From NCBI GenBank assembly GCA_936440205.1, contig OW387148.1, positions 26,219,961-26,283,960 on the forward strand: 64,000 nt of DNA, read 5' to 3'. Numbering within the stretch: the first letter of the stretch is position 1; each line of letters begins with the position of its first letter. Made by a program: the position numbers and the translations under genes. Origin of the DNA: Lepidonotus clava. Its lineage: Eukaryota > Annelida > Polychaeta > Phyllodocida > Polynoidae. This document shows positions 9,355 to 18,533 of this stretch, in pieces. Under the pieces are notes generated by a model. The model did no database searches and was not told the DNA's origin. It saw only the letters and a list, made by a program, of their open reading frames with translations.

Positions 9355-10200
9355 ATGGTTCCATTAGTGACGCGACGCGAGAGTCTGACACGTGCACTCC
9401 ATAACAAAATATTCAAAATTTACATGTATCAGTTTCATTGGAGATACGTATTGTGGTCGTTAACAAAAATGATAATATACGCTCTCAGAGACCCTCTGAG
9501 ATTCATTTCTAGACTTGTCACCAATCGCACCAGTCTCATCATGTACATGAACGCACAACCCTCGGTTCAGCACCGTGTACCGCTGGCACCGCTCATTGGA
9601 AGACCATCTCATTTTCGAAATGCGCTGGTCAACGTGCCTTTTGCGCGAGCATCAGGTATCTGTGGAGAGCATCATTGGGTGAAATACATCTGTCCGAGAG
9701 ATGGAATGTATCAAATTGAGGGTGAAATTCATCCAAACATTTTATTTCAAAATTGCAAACTTCTGAAAAACATTCGGCTAACCCAACAATCTCATCTAAC
9801 GCTCAAAGATATGATAACCAAGAAACCTTGTGTTGTCGGTTTACTGACAACACAAGGTATCTTGAGCCACATTTTTGCGCGACACTCTGTCAAGGAAACA
9901 GTGCAGAGACGTTTTTGGCGTAAATCAGAAGCAGATCCTGATGGAAAACCCTCTATATTTCTGCACGCTGATATTGTTATTCCCCTTATCAACGCAACCA
10001 TCCGATATCCTGACAAAATAGTGAACACCCTTGACAACAACAAATTCTTCTATGAAAAAGAGTTCGATACAGAAATCGGACATGGTCAGGAGGGTTGTGA
10101 CCATATTGTGAGGGTTGTCGGAAGGAATGGTAAAGAATCAAGTCTCGTGACGGCTTATTCTATTCCTAGATTTACTCCTACTCCTACTATCGAATATTAA
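9355..10200 (+). CDS. Polinton protein of unknown function
   Basis: This 281-residue frame opens the rightward block. The first 60 residues are basic and hydrophobic (KIYMYQFHWRYVLWSL, then SLIMYMNAQ), so either this part is a membrane-proximal segment or the true start is the later ATG at MYMNAQPSVQ. The rest appears globular: a HHWVKYICPRDGMYQIEGEI block, a predicted beta-rich middle, and a C-terminal GHGQEGCDHIVRVVGRNGK stretch. The DGMYQIEGEI pattern resembles strands of jelly-roll or TNF/C1q-like virion surface proteins, but I cannot assign it. It lies upstream of the ATPase with a 900-bp gap containing a hairpin and repeats. Confidence 0.65.
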   Translation: MVPLVTRRESLTRALHNKIFKIYMYQFHWRYVLWSLTKMIIYALRDPLRFISRLVTNRTSLIMYMNAQPSVQHRVPLAPLIGRPSHFRNALVNVPFARASGICGEHHWVKYICPRDGMYQIEGEIHPNILFQNCKLLKNIRLTQQSHLTLKDMITKKPCVVGLLTTQGILSHIFARHSVKETVQRRFWRKSEADPDGKPSIFLHADIVIPLINATIRYPDKIVNTLDNNKFFYEKEFDTEIGHGQEGCDHIVRVVGRNGKESSLVTAYSIPRFTPTPTIEY

Positions 10201-10539
10201 AAAGAAAACAAAGATCCTCTTATGCTCCTCCAGACTATTCGGTTTTCTACCAAAAGGTAGAAAACCACCCTTCAACCAATCTCTTTTATTTTCACACTTA
10301 TAACGTAAAGACGTCCGTTTATTTACTATACAGATCTATAAATCATGCCATTATTTATGTTGCCATTGAAACAAAACGTTTATGTAGTGATGAATTAGAC
10401 GCTGGTTAGGTTTATCTCCTGCGACATACGAGCTGATAATAAAGTTGATACTATCAAGCTTGTAACTCTAACCACACGTTAACGGTTATAACCACTTAAT
10501 CAAAATAAAAACACAAACGCCTCAAACGGCGTTCAACGC

Positions 10540-10599
10540 TTTTCTTGAAAAGAGAAAAGGGGGTGCATAAAGCTCACCCCTTTTCTCTTTTCAAGAAAA
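10540..10599. repeat. Near-perfect palindrome, about 25-bp arms
   Basis: TTTTCTTGAAAAGAGAAAAG followed by GGGGTG is mirrored by CACCCC and CTTTTCTCTTTTCAAGAAAA, with a loop of about 9 bases and one extra G in the left arm. It lies between two rightward genes, so it could end the upstream transcript or act as a structured DNA element. Confidence 0.9.
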
Positions 10600-10769
10600 C
10601 AAAATGCGCGCCGCTCCGCTCGCGGGTGATCCGCGTGGCGGGCGCGGTTCGGCGGTCGGTGCATTTTGGGTGGGAGGGTGCGTTTTGCACCCGACATCCA
10701 GGGGCTGTCCCATAACAAAGACTGATCAAATAAAAAACAAAACGTATGGAGAGCGTTTATGGTTCGGTT

Positions 10770-11000
10770 TCATTAATTTGTTATTCTTTTGTTTTGTGAA
10801 AGAGAAAAACCCATGTTATCACAGTTTACACTTTTAATTTGGTATTCTTTTGTTTCGTTCCGCATAAAAGATTGTTATGATGCCATCTCTTTTAATTTGA
10901 CGTTATTTTATTTTGATCCTCATAAAATGTTGTTATGACCACATCTCTTTTCATTTGTCATTATTTTATTTCGTTACAGGAAAAACACCCTTATGTTATA
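10770..11000 (+). repeat. Degenerate tandem repeat, about 60-65 bp unit, four copies
   Basis: Units contain TTAATTTG..ATTCTTTTGTTT..G and a following TGTTATGA..CATCTCTTT. Copies begin near 10773, 10833, 10893 and 10950. They directly precede the rightward ATPase-to-protease block. Confidence 0.6.
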
Positions 11001-11100
11001 GAAACCAAACAAAAAGGATTGTTTTTTCATTAAAGTGTCATTCAGTACATTAACCTTCGACCGGGTAAGACGTGTTATAACTTAAATAGAAAAAAAAAAG

Positions 11101-11769
11101 GAAAGTGTAAAGGAAATCGCATTTGACCCAAGACTACAAGGACCTTTCACATGTCTTATCGCTGGACCTTCAGGATGTGGTAAAACACAATTAGTGTTTG
11201 AAATTATAGAAAAGGCGAAAACTGTAATAAACTCACCAGTCGATGAGATTATATATTGCTATGGACAATGGCAAGACGTTTTCAAGAAGTATCAGGGAAA
11301 AGTGAAATTCAACGAAGGTCTACTTTCAAGAGAAGAACTTTTACATAAGAAAAAGGATTTATCTCAACATTCTCTACTTATAATAGATGATCTGTTAGAT
11401 AAAGAAGATGCACCTCTTATAAGAGATCTATTCATAAAAGGTTCTCACCATAGAAATATGAGTGTTATATTCATAACTCAAAATTTATTTCTGCCTAATA
11501 AGGATTTCAGAACACTTAGTTTGAATTCTCATTACATGATAATTTTCAAAAATCCAAGAGATATGAGTCAAATTCACGCTTTATCACGTCAAGTGTTTCC
11601 AACTCATCCACGTTTTCTTACCAACGTATATAACGAAGAAACATCGGCGAGACACTCATATCTAGTGCTAGACTTCAAGCAGACTACACCCAATACACTA
11701 AGGGTGCGTAACAGCGTGACTACACCTCTCAAGACAACTGTATTCATTCCTACTACACGGAAACAATGA
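11101..11769 (+). CDS. FtsK/HerA-type packaging ATPase (Polinton ATP)
   Basis: The P-loop (GPSGCGKT) lies at about 11164-11187 and a Walker B-like strand (SLLIIDDLLD) near 11372-11400, followed by ITQNLF and a HSYLVLDF stretch. This pattern is that of the A32/FtsK-HerA ATPases that package DNA into virions in Polintons and related viruses. The frame is open upstream of the P-loop to before 11101 without an obvious ATG, so the start is not settled. The stop overlaps the next gene by four bases (ATGA). Confidence 0.88.
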   Translation, partial: ESVKEIAFDPRLQGPFTCLIAGPSGCGKTQLVFEIIEKAKTVINSPVDEIIYCYGQWQDVFKKYQGKVKFNEGLLSREELLHKKKDLSQHSLLIIDDLLDKEDAPLIRDLFIKGSHHRNMSVIFITQNLFLPNKDFRTLSLNSHYMIIFKNPRDMSQIHALSRQVFPTHPRFLTNVYNEETSARHSYLVLDFKQTTPNTLRVRNSVTTPLKTTVFIPTTRKQ

Positions 11770-12122
11770 AGGCTAAACAACTCGCTCTCATAAAGAAACA
11801 TCTTCCTCTATTGAGACATCTGTCTAAATGCACTGGTAAGGAGTGTAAACATATAATGATGGGAATGTCTAATGAGGTGATAAGGTTGATAGCGCAAATA
11901 GGTGTGAATATTATGAATAAAAACTTGCACATCTCCAATAAACAAGCAGTCGGTCGTCTATCGAGGTACAAGACACAACTCAAGGGTCTTACCAAGCCTT
12001 CAACTACAGTAGGACACAAACGTAAGATTCTTGAACAAGAAGGTGGTTTTATTGGTACTCTATTGGGATTAGCTGTTCCACTCATATCCAGTCTTATCGG
12101 AGGCCTTACAAGACATCATTAG
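11766..12122 (+). CDS. Small Polinton protein with hydrophobic C-terminal segment
   Basis: This protein of 118 residues starts inside the ATPase stop codon (ATGA overlap). The N-terminal 90 residues are basic and helical. After KRKILEQEGGF comes a hydrophobic segment (LLGLAVPLISSLIGGL). Small proteins with an EGGF-plus-hydrophobic tail are common between the ATPase and integrase genes of Polintons and recall membrane-active minor virion proteins of adenovirus-like lineages. Specific function not established here. Confidence 0.8.
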   Translation: MKAKQLALIKKHLPLLRHLSKCTGKECKHIMMGMSNEVIRLIAQIGVNIMNKNLHISNKQAVGRLSRYKTQLKGLTKPSTTVGHKRKILEQEGGFIGTLLGLAVPLISSLIGGLTRHH

Positions 12123-12128
12123 GAGAAA

Positions 12129-13001
12129 ATGACAAGCTATAAACGAATGCTGCTCGTTCATCCAGATGTGTTGCAAAGTTCTAACAAAGTGGAAATGGAG
12201 AGTTCAACTGTTTCTGGCAAAGTTGATTCTCCACCTCCTGCCAAAGAAAGTGACAGGGATTCCTTTTTCGAAAGGTCAATGGTAAAAGAAAAACTTGAAC
12301 CTACAGCGCCTACCGTGGAGGTGTTAGCTCGTTTACAAAAAGAAATGAGTCGTGTATTGAACGATCCAACGATGAGCAGAGAGGAGAAACTAGCCACATA
12401 CAATGATCTCATGAACAGGTCCTCCATCCTTTCCTCTAAAGCTAAAAGTATGTTGTTTTCAACATCGCACCTTTCACGTTCTCCTTCACCATCTCCACCA
12501 CCTTCTCCGACTATCATGAAACCTAAAAGAGTTTCTACAAAACCGAGAGGACTACTTATGCCGAAGGTACTACCACATAAGATGGAAAAAGCACTAGAAA
12601 AAGTTCCGGGTTCTTACCATAACTCTGTGCGTAATCTCTACAAGACCTTGGCCAAATCACGAAAACAGTTCACAAAGGACGGTCGGCTCATTCTAGGAGA
12701 CACACCTATAGATGAAACACATTTAATGAATCTTCTTTCGAGTGCAGTGCGACCGACTACTAAGAAGCGAGCCAGCTTACCGGGGCAGAAACAATTCGTC
12801 CAGATTGTTAAGAAGTTAAATCCGAAAATGAAATATATAAGGAACTACAACATGAAGGGTTCCGACAGTGAAGAGGAACATGAAGAGGTGGAAACACCTA
12901 GGCGGAAAGAGAAGTCTCCTCAACAAGAAGGTCACGGCCGAAGTAAGAGACATCGACACTTTACAGTAACACCATTTGTAAAATGGTCTACAAGGCTCTG
13001 A
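12129..13001 (+). CDS. Conserved-type Polinton protein, basic, function unknown
   Basis: This 290-residue frame is rich in Ser, Lys and Pro. Segment 1 (residues 50-110) is helical (LARLQKEMSRVLNDPTMSRE), segment 2 is a proline/serine linker, segment 3 (residues 150-235) contains GSYHNSVRNLYKTLAKSRKQ and ends in KYIRNYN, and the tail is acidic then very basic. Proteins with this arrangement are frequent in Polintons between ATPase and capsid genes. The end overlaps the start of the integrase gene by 19 bases in another frame. Confidence 0.75.
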   Translation: MTSYKRMLLVHPDVLQSSNKVEMESSTVSGKVDSPPPAKESDRDSFFERSMVKEKLEPTAPTVEVLARLQKEMSRVLNDPTMSREEKLATYNDLMNRSSILSSKAKSMLFSTSHLSRSPSPSPPPSPTIMKPKRVSTKPRGLLMPKVLPHKMEKALEKVPGSYHNSVRNLYKTLAKSRKQFTKDGRLILGDTPIDETHLMNLLSSAVRPTTKKRASLPGQKQFVQIVKKLNPKMKYIRNYNMKGSDSEEEHEEVETPRRKEKSPQQEGHGRSKRHRHFTVTPFVKWSTRL

Positions 13002-14068
13002 AGAAAGATGTGGTTAAACACTTCACTGATCCTAAACAGCCAGCAAGCTTCACAAGTGCATCCAAAATAAAGAAACACTATTTCAAAAACACTGACATAA
13101 AGCATATTGAAGATGCACTTGAATCTGTTGATGCTTATACTAAACATAAACCATTCAAGAGGCGGTTTCCTAGACGTAAAACACAGACTTTTGGAATAGA
13201 TAAACAATGGCAAATGGACTTGATAGATATGCAACAGTTCAAAAAGTATAACAAAGGCTATTCATATATAATGGTTGCCATAGATGTCTTCTCCAGATTT
13301 GGATTTGCACAAGCTATAAAAAGTAAAAAAGCCACAGATGTTACGGAAGCTTTCAAAGTTATGACAGTTAAAAGATGTCCTAAATACCTTCAAACAGATA
13401 AAGGTAAAGAGTTCCTGAACAAAACTTTTCAGGATTACTTGAAAGAGACAGGTGTATCTTTTTTCACTGGAGAAAATGATGACATAAAATGTTCTATAGC
13501 AGAAAGGTTCAACGGGACCTTACAACAGAAAATGTGGCGATACTTCACTCACATGAAAACCTACACATACATAGATGTACTTCAAGATCTAGTGCATTCT
13601 TACAACCACACCTTTCATTCTACCATAGGAGGTCGACCGGTAGACGTTAATAAAGATAACGCCGATCGATTGTTCTATCATTTGTATGAAAGAGTGCGAG
13701 CTAAAGATTTAAAGACGAAAAGAAAACCTTTAATGAAAAGTGGTGATAGAGCACGAATTCTAAGAAAAAAGAAAACCTTTAATCGTGGATATGAACCAAA
13801 TTGGAGTGAAGAAATATTCACTGTAAAGAACCCAGACTATATTAAGGGGTATGAAATCGAAGATACCCTTCAAGAAAGAATAAAGGGGTGGTTTTATCCT
13901 CAAGAGGTTCAGAAGGTAAAAGTTACTCCGAGGAAGCAGTACACTGTCGAGAGCATCCTTAAATATAGAGGAAAAGGTGCTAAAAGAGAAGCACTCATTA
14001 AGTGGAAAGGATACGGAGACAAATTCAACAGTTGGGAACCAGTCAAGAACATACAAAAATGGATGTAA
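12983..14068 (+). CDS. Retroviral-type integrase with chromodomain (Polinton INT)
   Basis: 361 residues. The rve core runs from about residue 73 to 230: first Asp in QMDLIDM (D79), second in LQTDKGKEF (D139) and Glu in AERFNGT (E174), matching the D-D-35-E arrangement. A C-terminal chromodomain (about 318-361) reads YTVESILKYR ... ALIKWKGYGD..NSWEP. Chromodomain integrases of this kind insert Polintons with 6-bp duplications, which agrees with the GTCGTC duplication here. The start ATG lies within the end of the preceding gene. Confidence 0.95.
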   Translation: MVYKALKKDVVKHFTDPKQPASFTSASKIKKHYFKNTDIKHIEDALESVDAYTKHKPFKRRFPRRKTQTFGIDKQWQMDLIDMQQFKKYNKGYSYIMVAIDVFSRFGFAQAIKSKKATDVTEAFKVMTVKRCPKYLQTDKGKEFLNKTFQDYLKETGVSFFTGENDDIKCSIAERFNGTLQQKMWRYFTHMKTYTYIDVLQDLVHSYNHTFHSTIGGRPVDVNKDNADRLFYHLYERVRAKDLKTKRKPLMKSGDRARILRKKKTFNRGYEPNWSEEIFTVKNPDYIKGYEIEDTLQERIKGWFYPQEVQKVKVTPRKQYTVESILKYRGKGAKREALIKWKGYGDKFNSWEPVKNIQKWM

Positions 14069-15480
14069 CCTGCACCCTACCCAGTAACTCATCTACTAAG
14101 ACCTTTCCAGACAACACTCTGAGCACTTACAGAGTTCTTTTACAAAAGTATATGGTACTACCAGCTGACACAGACTGTGCGTTATCTGAAATAACGCTTC
14201 CAGTAAAATGGTACAATGTGCGAAAATCAACTTTCTACCTTCTCAGCGCAGAAGCACCGTCAGAAAAGAAGAAACATAACACCGCACCAACTAGGGCAAG
14301 AACTTCCCGCGGTTCTGATGAACAGCCTTCTTCTGAATCTCCTGCTACTTCCACAACTACACCTGGAACTGCAGCTGGTTCAATTGAAACACCGACAGTA
14401 CCAGACCCTGATCATGAAGAGTCTTCTGGAGCGTTTATTTCAGATGCAGTGTCAGCTGTAAGAACAGTTAGTGAGAGTATAGCTCCTCCGACACCAAGTT
14501 CTCACACTTCCGATGGACCTACACCTCCTAAAAAACCTAGAGAAGGAGTTACTCCATTACAAACACCTCCGACAAGGTCCGTTGAAGCTATCACTCGACT
14601 AAAGCGTGAAATAGAGAGCAGTAGGAAAAAACGTGACAGAGAACCGTTCCTAACAGACATGTTTGATACTGATTTGGTAACACACATGCATGAAACACCC
14701 CCGAAAAGAAAACTAGAAGTTGAAATGGAGGGAATTGAAAAAGAAGAAAACGATGACGATGACGACCAACCAGAGCCCACAGAAGTATTCGAAGAAGCTG
14801 ATGCTGATGAACCAAAAAAGCTGCCTCCCACATTGAGTTACATCGATTCATTAGCAAGGAAGCACTTTCCAGGAAAACGGTCTTACGCTCGTTTCTCAAT
14901 GGAAAGCGGGCGAGTGGAAACCAACAAAGATCTGATCAAACTCCTGAATAAAATAATGAAGAAAAATATACCAAAAGTCATCAAGAAAATGAAAGAAGAA
15001 AAGCGAAAAAATAAAGGAAATGGTCCAGATGAAATTTTCTCTTATAACGAATTCACAATGAAAACACTTATTGCACTGCCTTCCAACACAATGCTCGTCA
15101 TACCAGAAAACCTTTCTTATCAACTTGGTTTCGAAGGAAAAATATACATGGGTAGGCGCACACGAGCAAAACAAATAACAGATGTCAACTACAGAAACCA
15201 TACAGTCTATGTCTACTCTGACATTATTCACAACGGGGTAGTAGGAGATACTGAAGCGCCACTTCTTCGATGTATGGCTGTAAACAACTACTCTCAAAAA
15301 ACAATGGACACAATAAACTTTCCCAATTTGATTTTCCATCCTCTACGAATAACACATTTCAAAGAGATCGGAGTGTACTTAAGAGACAGTGCAGGCGAAC
15401 CTATACCATTTGAGCACGGGGAAGTGTCGGTAGTACTGACCTTTAGAGCTCTCTCTCATCCCTATAGTACATTAGTATAA
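14059..15480 (+). CDS. Minor capsid (penton/PX-like) candidate
   Basis: The start is the ATG at 14059, which overlaps the integrase stop, giving 473 residues. The N-terminal block (TFPDNTLSTYRVLLQKYMVL ... ITLPVKWYNVRKSTFYLLSA) and the C-terminal block (YVYSDIIHNGVVGD ... HPLRITHFKEIGVYLRDSAG, then VVLTFRAL) are typical of the Polinton protein proposed as the single jelly-roll minor capsid protein. Between them is a long low-complexity Ser/Thr/Pro linker followed by an acidic patch (EEENDDDDDQ), apparently an insertion splitting the conserved parts. Assignment rests on motif memory, not a search. Confidence 0.7.
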   Translation: MDVTCTLPSNSSTKTFPDNTLSTYRVLLQKYMVLPADTDCALSEITLPVKWYNVRKSTFYLLSAEAPSEKKKHNTAPTRARTSRGSDEQPSSESPATSTTTPGTAAGSIETPTVPDPDHEESSGAFISDAVSAVRTVSESIAPPTPSSHTSDGPTPPKKPREGVTPLQTPPTRSVEAITRLKREIESSRKKRDREPFLTDMFDTDLVTHMHETPPKRKLEVEMEGIEKEENDDDDDQPEPTEVFEEADADEPKKLPPTLSYIDSLARKHFPGKRSYARFSMESGRVETNKDLIKLLNKIMKKNIPKVIKKMKEEKRKNKGNGPDEIFSYNEFTMKTLIALPSNTMLVIPENLSYQLGFEGKIYMGRRTRAKQITDVNYRNHTVYVYSDIIHNGVVGDTEAPLLRCMAVNNYSQKTMDTINFPNLIFHPLRITHFKEIGVYLRDSAGEPIPFEHGEVSVVLTFRALSHPYSTLV

Positions 15481-15498
15481 GAAGGAAGACATTGGAAA

Positions 15499-15963
15499 AT
15501 GGTGAGTTACTATATGAACGTGCCACCCTTGTATTCATCACCAAGAGGTGAATATGGCCAATATTATAAGCGTTCACAATTTGGAAGTGGACAATTACCT
15601 GCTTTCGGTGGAGCTAAAAGACAACGTGGCCACGGAATATTCGGAAGTATAATGAGATCGGCTCTTCCGATGATAAAGAAGCTCGGTGCGTCAGCATTTA
15701 AAGCAGCCGTCCCCACCATCGTCAAAACAGGAAAAGGTGTTTTTGACGATGTCGTGGCTGGAAAAAACTTTAAGAAGAGCCTAGTAAAAAGGTCAAAGAG
15801 TGCAGGAAGTTCCTTAATGGACACAGCATTCAGTGCAGCCAGAAGGTACTTAAACACTGACGACGATGGCCCTCCAGCCAAACGACGCCGAGCAACGCAA
15901 GGTGCAAGACGTGGTAACGGGAAGAAGAAGAGTGTAGGTAGACGTAAGTCTACCCTTTTCTAA
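15499..15963 (+). CDS. Small basic virion-like protein (adenovirus pX/pVI-like)
   Basis: 154 residues. The N-terminal part is Gly/Tyr-rich, followed by RQRGHGIFGSIMRSALPMIK, a potential amphipathic membrane-active helix, then an Ala-rich helical region, and a very basic tail (PAKRRRATQGARRGNGKKKS). This layout is shared with small core or cement proteins placed next to the major capsid gene in Polintons and adenoviruses. It lies 19 bp after the PX-like gene and 11 bp before the major capsid gene. Confidence 0.75.
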   Translation: MVSYYMNVPPLYSSPRGEYGQYYKRSQFGSGQLPAFGGAKRQRGHGIFGSIMRSALPMIKKLGASAFKAAVPTIVKTGKGVFDDVVAGKNFKKSLVKRSKSAGSSLMDTAFSAARRYLNTDDDGPPAKRRRATQGARRGNGKKKSVGRRKSTLF

Positions 15964-15973
15964 AGGGTTCATC

Positions 15974-17284
15974 ATGAGTCTCATTCACCCCTGTGCGGCA
16001 ACATGTGCCGTAGGTGAATTGGATTTACACGCACTACCTATATCACAGAAAGATATTCTCCGAAGTCAATTCGTCAAGAAAACAACAAACAACGCTCTCA
16101 CTGACACCACAACTTGTTTTGACTTCACCTTCGAACCGAGCAATCTTTACACAGACCTCAGCGAAGCTGAACTCTACCTAGAGTATGTAGTTCAAGCAAA
16201 CGACGAAGCTGCCTTAACCGTGGCACACGATGCAGCTCCAGTCAACAACTTAATTCATTCACTTTTCAGCAGCGTGCAGCTTCTCGTCAACGGGGAGAAG
16301 GTAACTTCGAACAATGAAGAGTACTCCTACAAGTCCTATCTCATCGACCTCCTGACGACGGAGGAGGGGGCCAGAAAGTGTCGCCTCCAAGGTTGCCAGA
16401 ACTGGTTCATGGACACCCCGGAAAAAATGGACACCAGAGGTGCAGCCAACGCAGGTTGGAACTCACGACGAACAGTCCATGTCGGAGGTGTTAAGTCTAT
16501 GGTAGCAAGACCACACCTCGATTTGTTTACTCAGTGTAAACTCCTACCCTCTCACTGCGAGATCAAACTCGTCTTCGAACGTCAGCCCGCCAGCTTCTAC
16601 ATGCAGATGGCCGCTAACGAGAGTTACAAAGTCGTCATCAAGAAGGCCGAAATGACCATGCGCCAAGTTCACGTCAGGGACGAGGTGGTGGAGGTACACA
16701 ATAAAAGTGTACGCGACCCCAAGATGGGACCATTCAACTACCCGATCACCAGGAGCAAGGTCACAAAGCACACCCTCACGCAAGGTTCATCGGAGTACAC
16801 GTGGACCGTCCCCGACACAACGCAGATCCCCACGGGGGTGATTATTGGCTTTGTCAAAGAGTCGGCCAGCTCAGGGAGCAAGACGGAGAATCCGTTCAAC
16901 TTCAAGCACTACGACGTAACAGAAGTAGCCTTGCAGTTCGACGATCAGAAGTTCCACGTGAAGACAGACTTTGTCAACGGAAACGTTAGCAGAGCCTACA
17001 GTCAACTCTTCAAGGAGACTGGACTATTAGCTTCGGGTCACGACTGCGGTATTCAGTTACATCATTTTAAGAACGGGTACACGTTGTTTGCTTTCGACCT
17101 GACCCCCGACCGAACTCCGGAGGACGCCCGAATCAACCTGCTGCGACAGGGAAAGCTGTCGGTGTCCCTGAAGTTTGCTGAAGCGCTGGGTCACGCGGTT
17201 TCAGTAATTATGCTGAGCACTTATGACAGCTTGATCCAGCTCACAGCCGACCGATTGCCGGTCACTGACTACGCCATGGTGTAG
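15974..17284 (+). CDS. Major capsid (PY-like, double jelly-roll) candidate
   Basis: 436 residues. The opening MSLIHPCAATCAVGELDLHA and the following TCFDFTFEPSNLYTDLSEAE and HSLFSSVQLLVNGEKV are hallmarks of the widespread Polinton protein annotated in animals as F54H12.2-like, which structural modelling work in the field identifies as the double jelly-roll major capsid protein. The length fits. Base composition is G+C-richer than neighbouring genes. It sits in the usual place between the small basic protein and the protease. Confidence 0.85.
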   Translation: MSLIHPCAATCAVGELDLHALPISQKDILRSQFVKKTTNNALTDTTTCFDFTFEPSNLYTDLSEAELYLEYVVQANDEAALTVAHDAAPVNNLIHSLFSSVQLLVNGEKVTSNNEEYSYKSYLIDLLTTEEGARKCRLQGCQNWFMDTPEKMDTRGAANAGWNSRRTVHVGGVKSMVARPHLDLFTQCKLLPSHCEIKLVFERQPASFYMQMAANESYKVVIKKAEMTMRQVHVRDEVVEVHNKSVRDPKMGPFNYPITRSKVTKHTLTQGSSEYTWTVPDTTQIPTGVIIGFVKESASSGSKTENPFNFKHYDVTEVALQFDDQKFHVKTDFVNGNVSRAYSQLFKETGLLASGHDCGIQLHHFKNGYTLFAFDLTPDRTPEDARINLLRQGKLSVSLKFAEALGHAVSVIMLSTYDSLIQLTADRLPVTDYAMV

Positions 17285-17292
17285 AACTGAAG

Positions 17293-17793
17293 ATGGTTCT
17301 CAAAACCTCAGAATTGAACAAAATTCTACGCAACCATCCCCACACAAATAGATATTTCCTTGGAACTTTTCCCTCTGATAGAATACCAAAAAAACCACAA
17401 CCCTTCACTTGTTTCATTAGCAACACAGATCCTCACAATAAACCAGGGGAACATTGGGTAGCATTTTGGGTATCACCACAAGGGAAAACTTTCTATTTTG
17501 ACTCATTCGGGTTACCACCAATAGCTATAAAACACATCTCGTTCTGCCAACGTTCGTCATACGGTATCTGGGAGTATAACCGACAACAACTACAAGCACT
17601 CACAACCACCACCTGCGGAGCGCACTGTGTTCGTTTTCTCATAGAAACATGTCGCACTCTCAACCCCTACGTCGCACTGTCAGCGCTAGGTACCCCAGCC
17701 ATGACAAACCTAACGGACAAGACAGTTCTTTCTTACATGAACTTAAACCGGTGGAAATGGAGAAGACGAAAACACCAGATGTTGAAACGCTAG
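17293..17793 (+). CDS. Adenain-like cysteine protease (Polinton PRO)
   Basis: 166 residues. A catalytic His is seen in GEHWVAFWV (H54), an acidic residue in YFDSFGLPP (D70) and a catalytic Cys in TCGAHCVRF (C112). This is the adenovirus protease (C5) pattern and the usual length for Polinton PRO. Such enzymes mature capsid proteins. It starts 9 bp after the major capsid stop. Confidence 0.93.
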   Translation: MVLKTSELNKILRNHPHTNRYFLGTFPSDRIPKKPQPFTCFISNTDPHNKPGEHWVAFWVSPQGKTFYFDSFGLPPIAIKHISFCQRSSYGIWEYNRQQLQALTTTTCGAHCVRFLIETCRTLNPYVALSALGTPAMTNLTDKTVLSYMNLNRWKWRRRKHQMLKR

Positions 17794-18068
17794 AAATGTG
17801 GTTATCTACAGATACAGCTGAAAAAGGAGAGTCATCAGAAGAAGAAGATGTAATACTGGACATGCCTAAGAGACGTCCCATATCACTAGGTCGCATGCAA
17901 CGTGATCTGGAGAACACCATTGACTGTGTGGAGGCCCTGTCGTCTAATGTTGACCGACTCCTCTTCGCCGTTACCAACTTGCAAAGTAAGCTGGAAGAAC
18001 TGACAGAACGTTCAGCGCAATCTAGAGGCTGTGGTTTCTCATGCTCCAACAATTCCTTCGCCCTTTAA
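17757..18068 (+). CDS. Small acidic/coiled-coil Polinton protein
   Basis: The frame is open from 17649, but the ATG at 17757 (MEKTKTPDVETLEMWLS) is the likelier start because the upstream part overlaps the protease. About 103 residues: an acidic stretch (EKGESSEEED), then a helical segment (LENTIDCVEALSSNVDRLL, LQSKLEELTE) likely to form a short coiled coil. Rightmost gene of the element. Function unknown. Confidence 0.6.
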   Translation: MEKTKTPDVETLEMWLSTDTAEKGESSEEEDVILDMPKRRPISLGRMQRDLENTIDCVEALSSNVDRLLFAVTNLQSKLEELTERSAQSRGCGFSCSNNSFAL

Positions 18069-18533
18069 GAAAATAACTGACCAAGGACAATGAATTATAG
18101 ATAAAAAGCTGAAAAATGACTGCCCAAGGACAATGAACTATAGCTAAAAAAACTGAAACATTTTCACTATATAGGAAATGTATGAAAAACCAAAAAAAGT
18201 ATAAAATATATGAAAAAACATAAAATATTTAACAATTTTTTAAAAAATCTAAAAGAAAAGCAATGTATATATGAATTATAATCCGCTTTTTACGATTTTT
18301 AATAAAAAATAACTAAAAAAATGTTGTTTTGTTTTATTTATTATATGTAATGAATAATAAATGCCATAAGCTTATACAAACTATATACAAAAAAAATGTA
18401 AAAATAACGAAAATAATAGAACATCCGGTAAATTATCCGGTAAAATATACGTAGAAAGTATATATAAAAAAAATGAAAAAATAACGAAATAACACATACG
18501 TTCCTTAAACGTATTTTTAAAAGTAGGTCACGA
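18069..18533. other. AT-rich right arm of the Polinton, no gene
   Basis: Very A/T-rich DNA with many short runs. A repeated phrase (CCAAGGACAATGAATTATAG / CCAAGGACAATGAACTATAG) occurs at about 18082 and 18124, and CCGGTAAA twice near 18425-18445. Confidence 0.6.

Larger units (their letters stand above)
10201..11100. other. Structured intergenic region before the ATPase gene
   Basis: No convincing gene is present. It holds a near-perfect hairpin (10540-10599), a G+C-rich block with smaller inverted repeats (10610-10690, CGCGGGTGATCCGCG), and a degenerate tandem repeat (10770-11000). The G+C-rich block stands out sharply from the AT-rich surroundings. Confidence 0.6.

Noticed and set aside
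14502-15339. Several minus-strand frames opposite the PX-like gene
   Set aside because: Shadows of the strongly supported plus-strand frame with Ser- and Cys-rich artefact composition.
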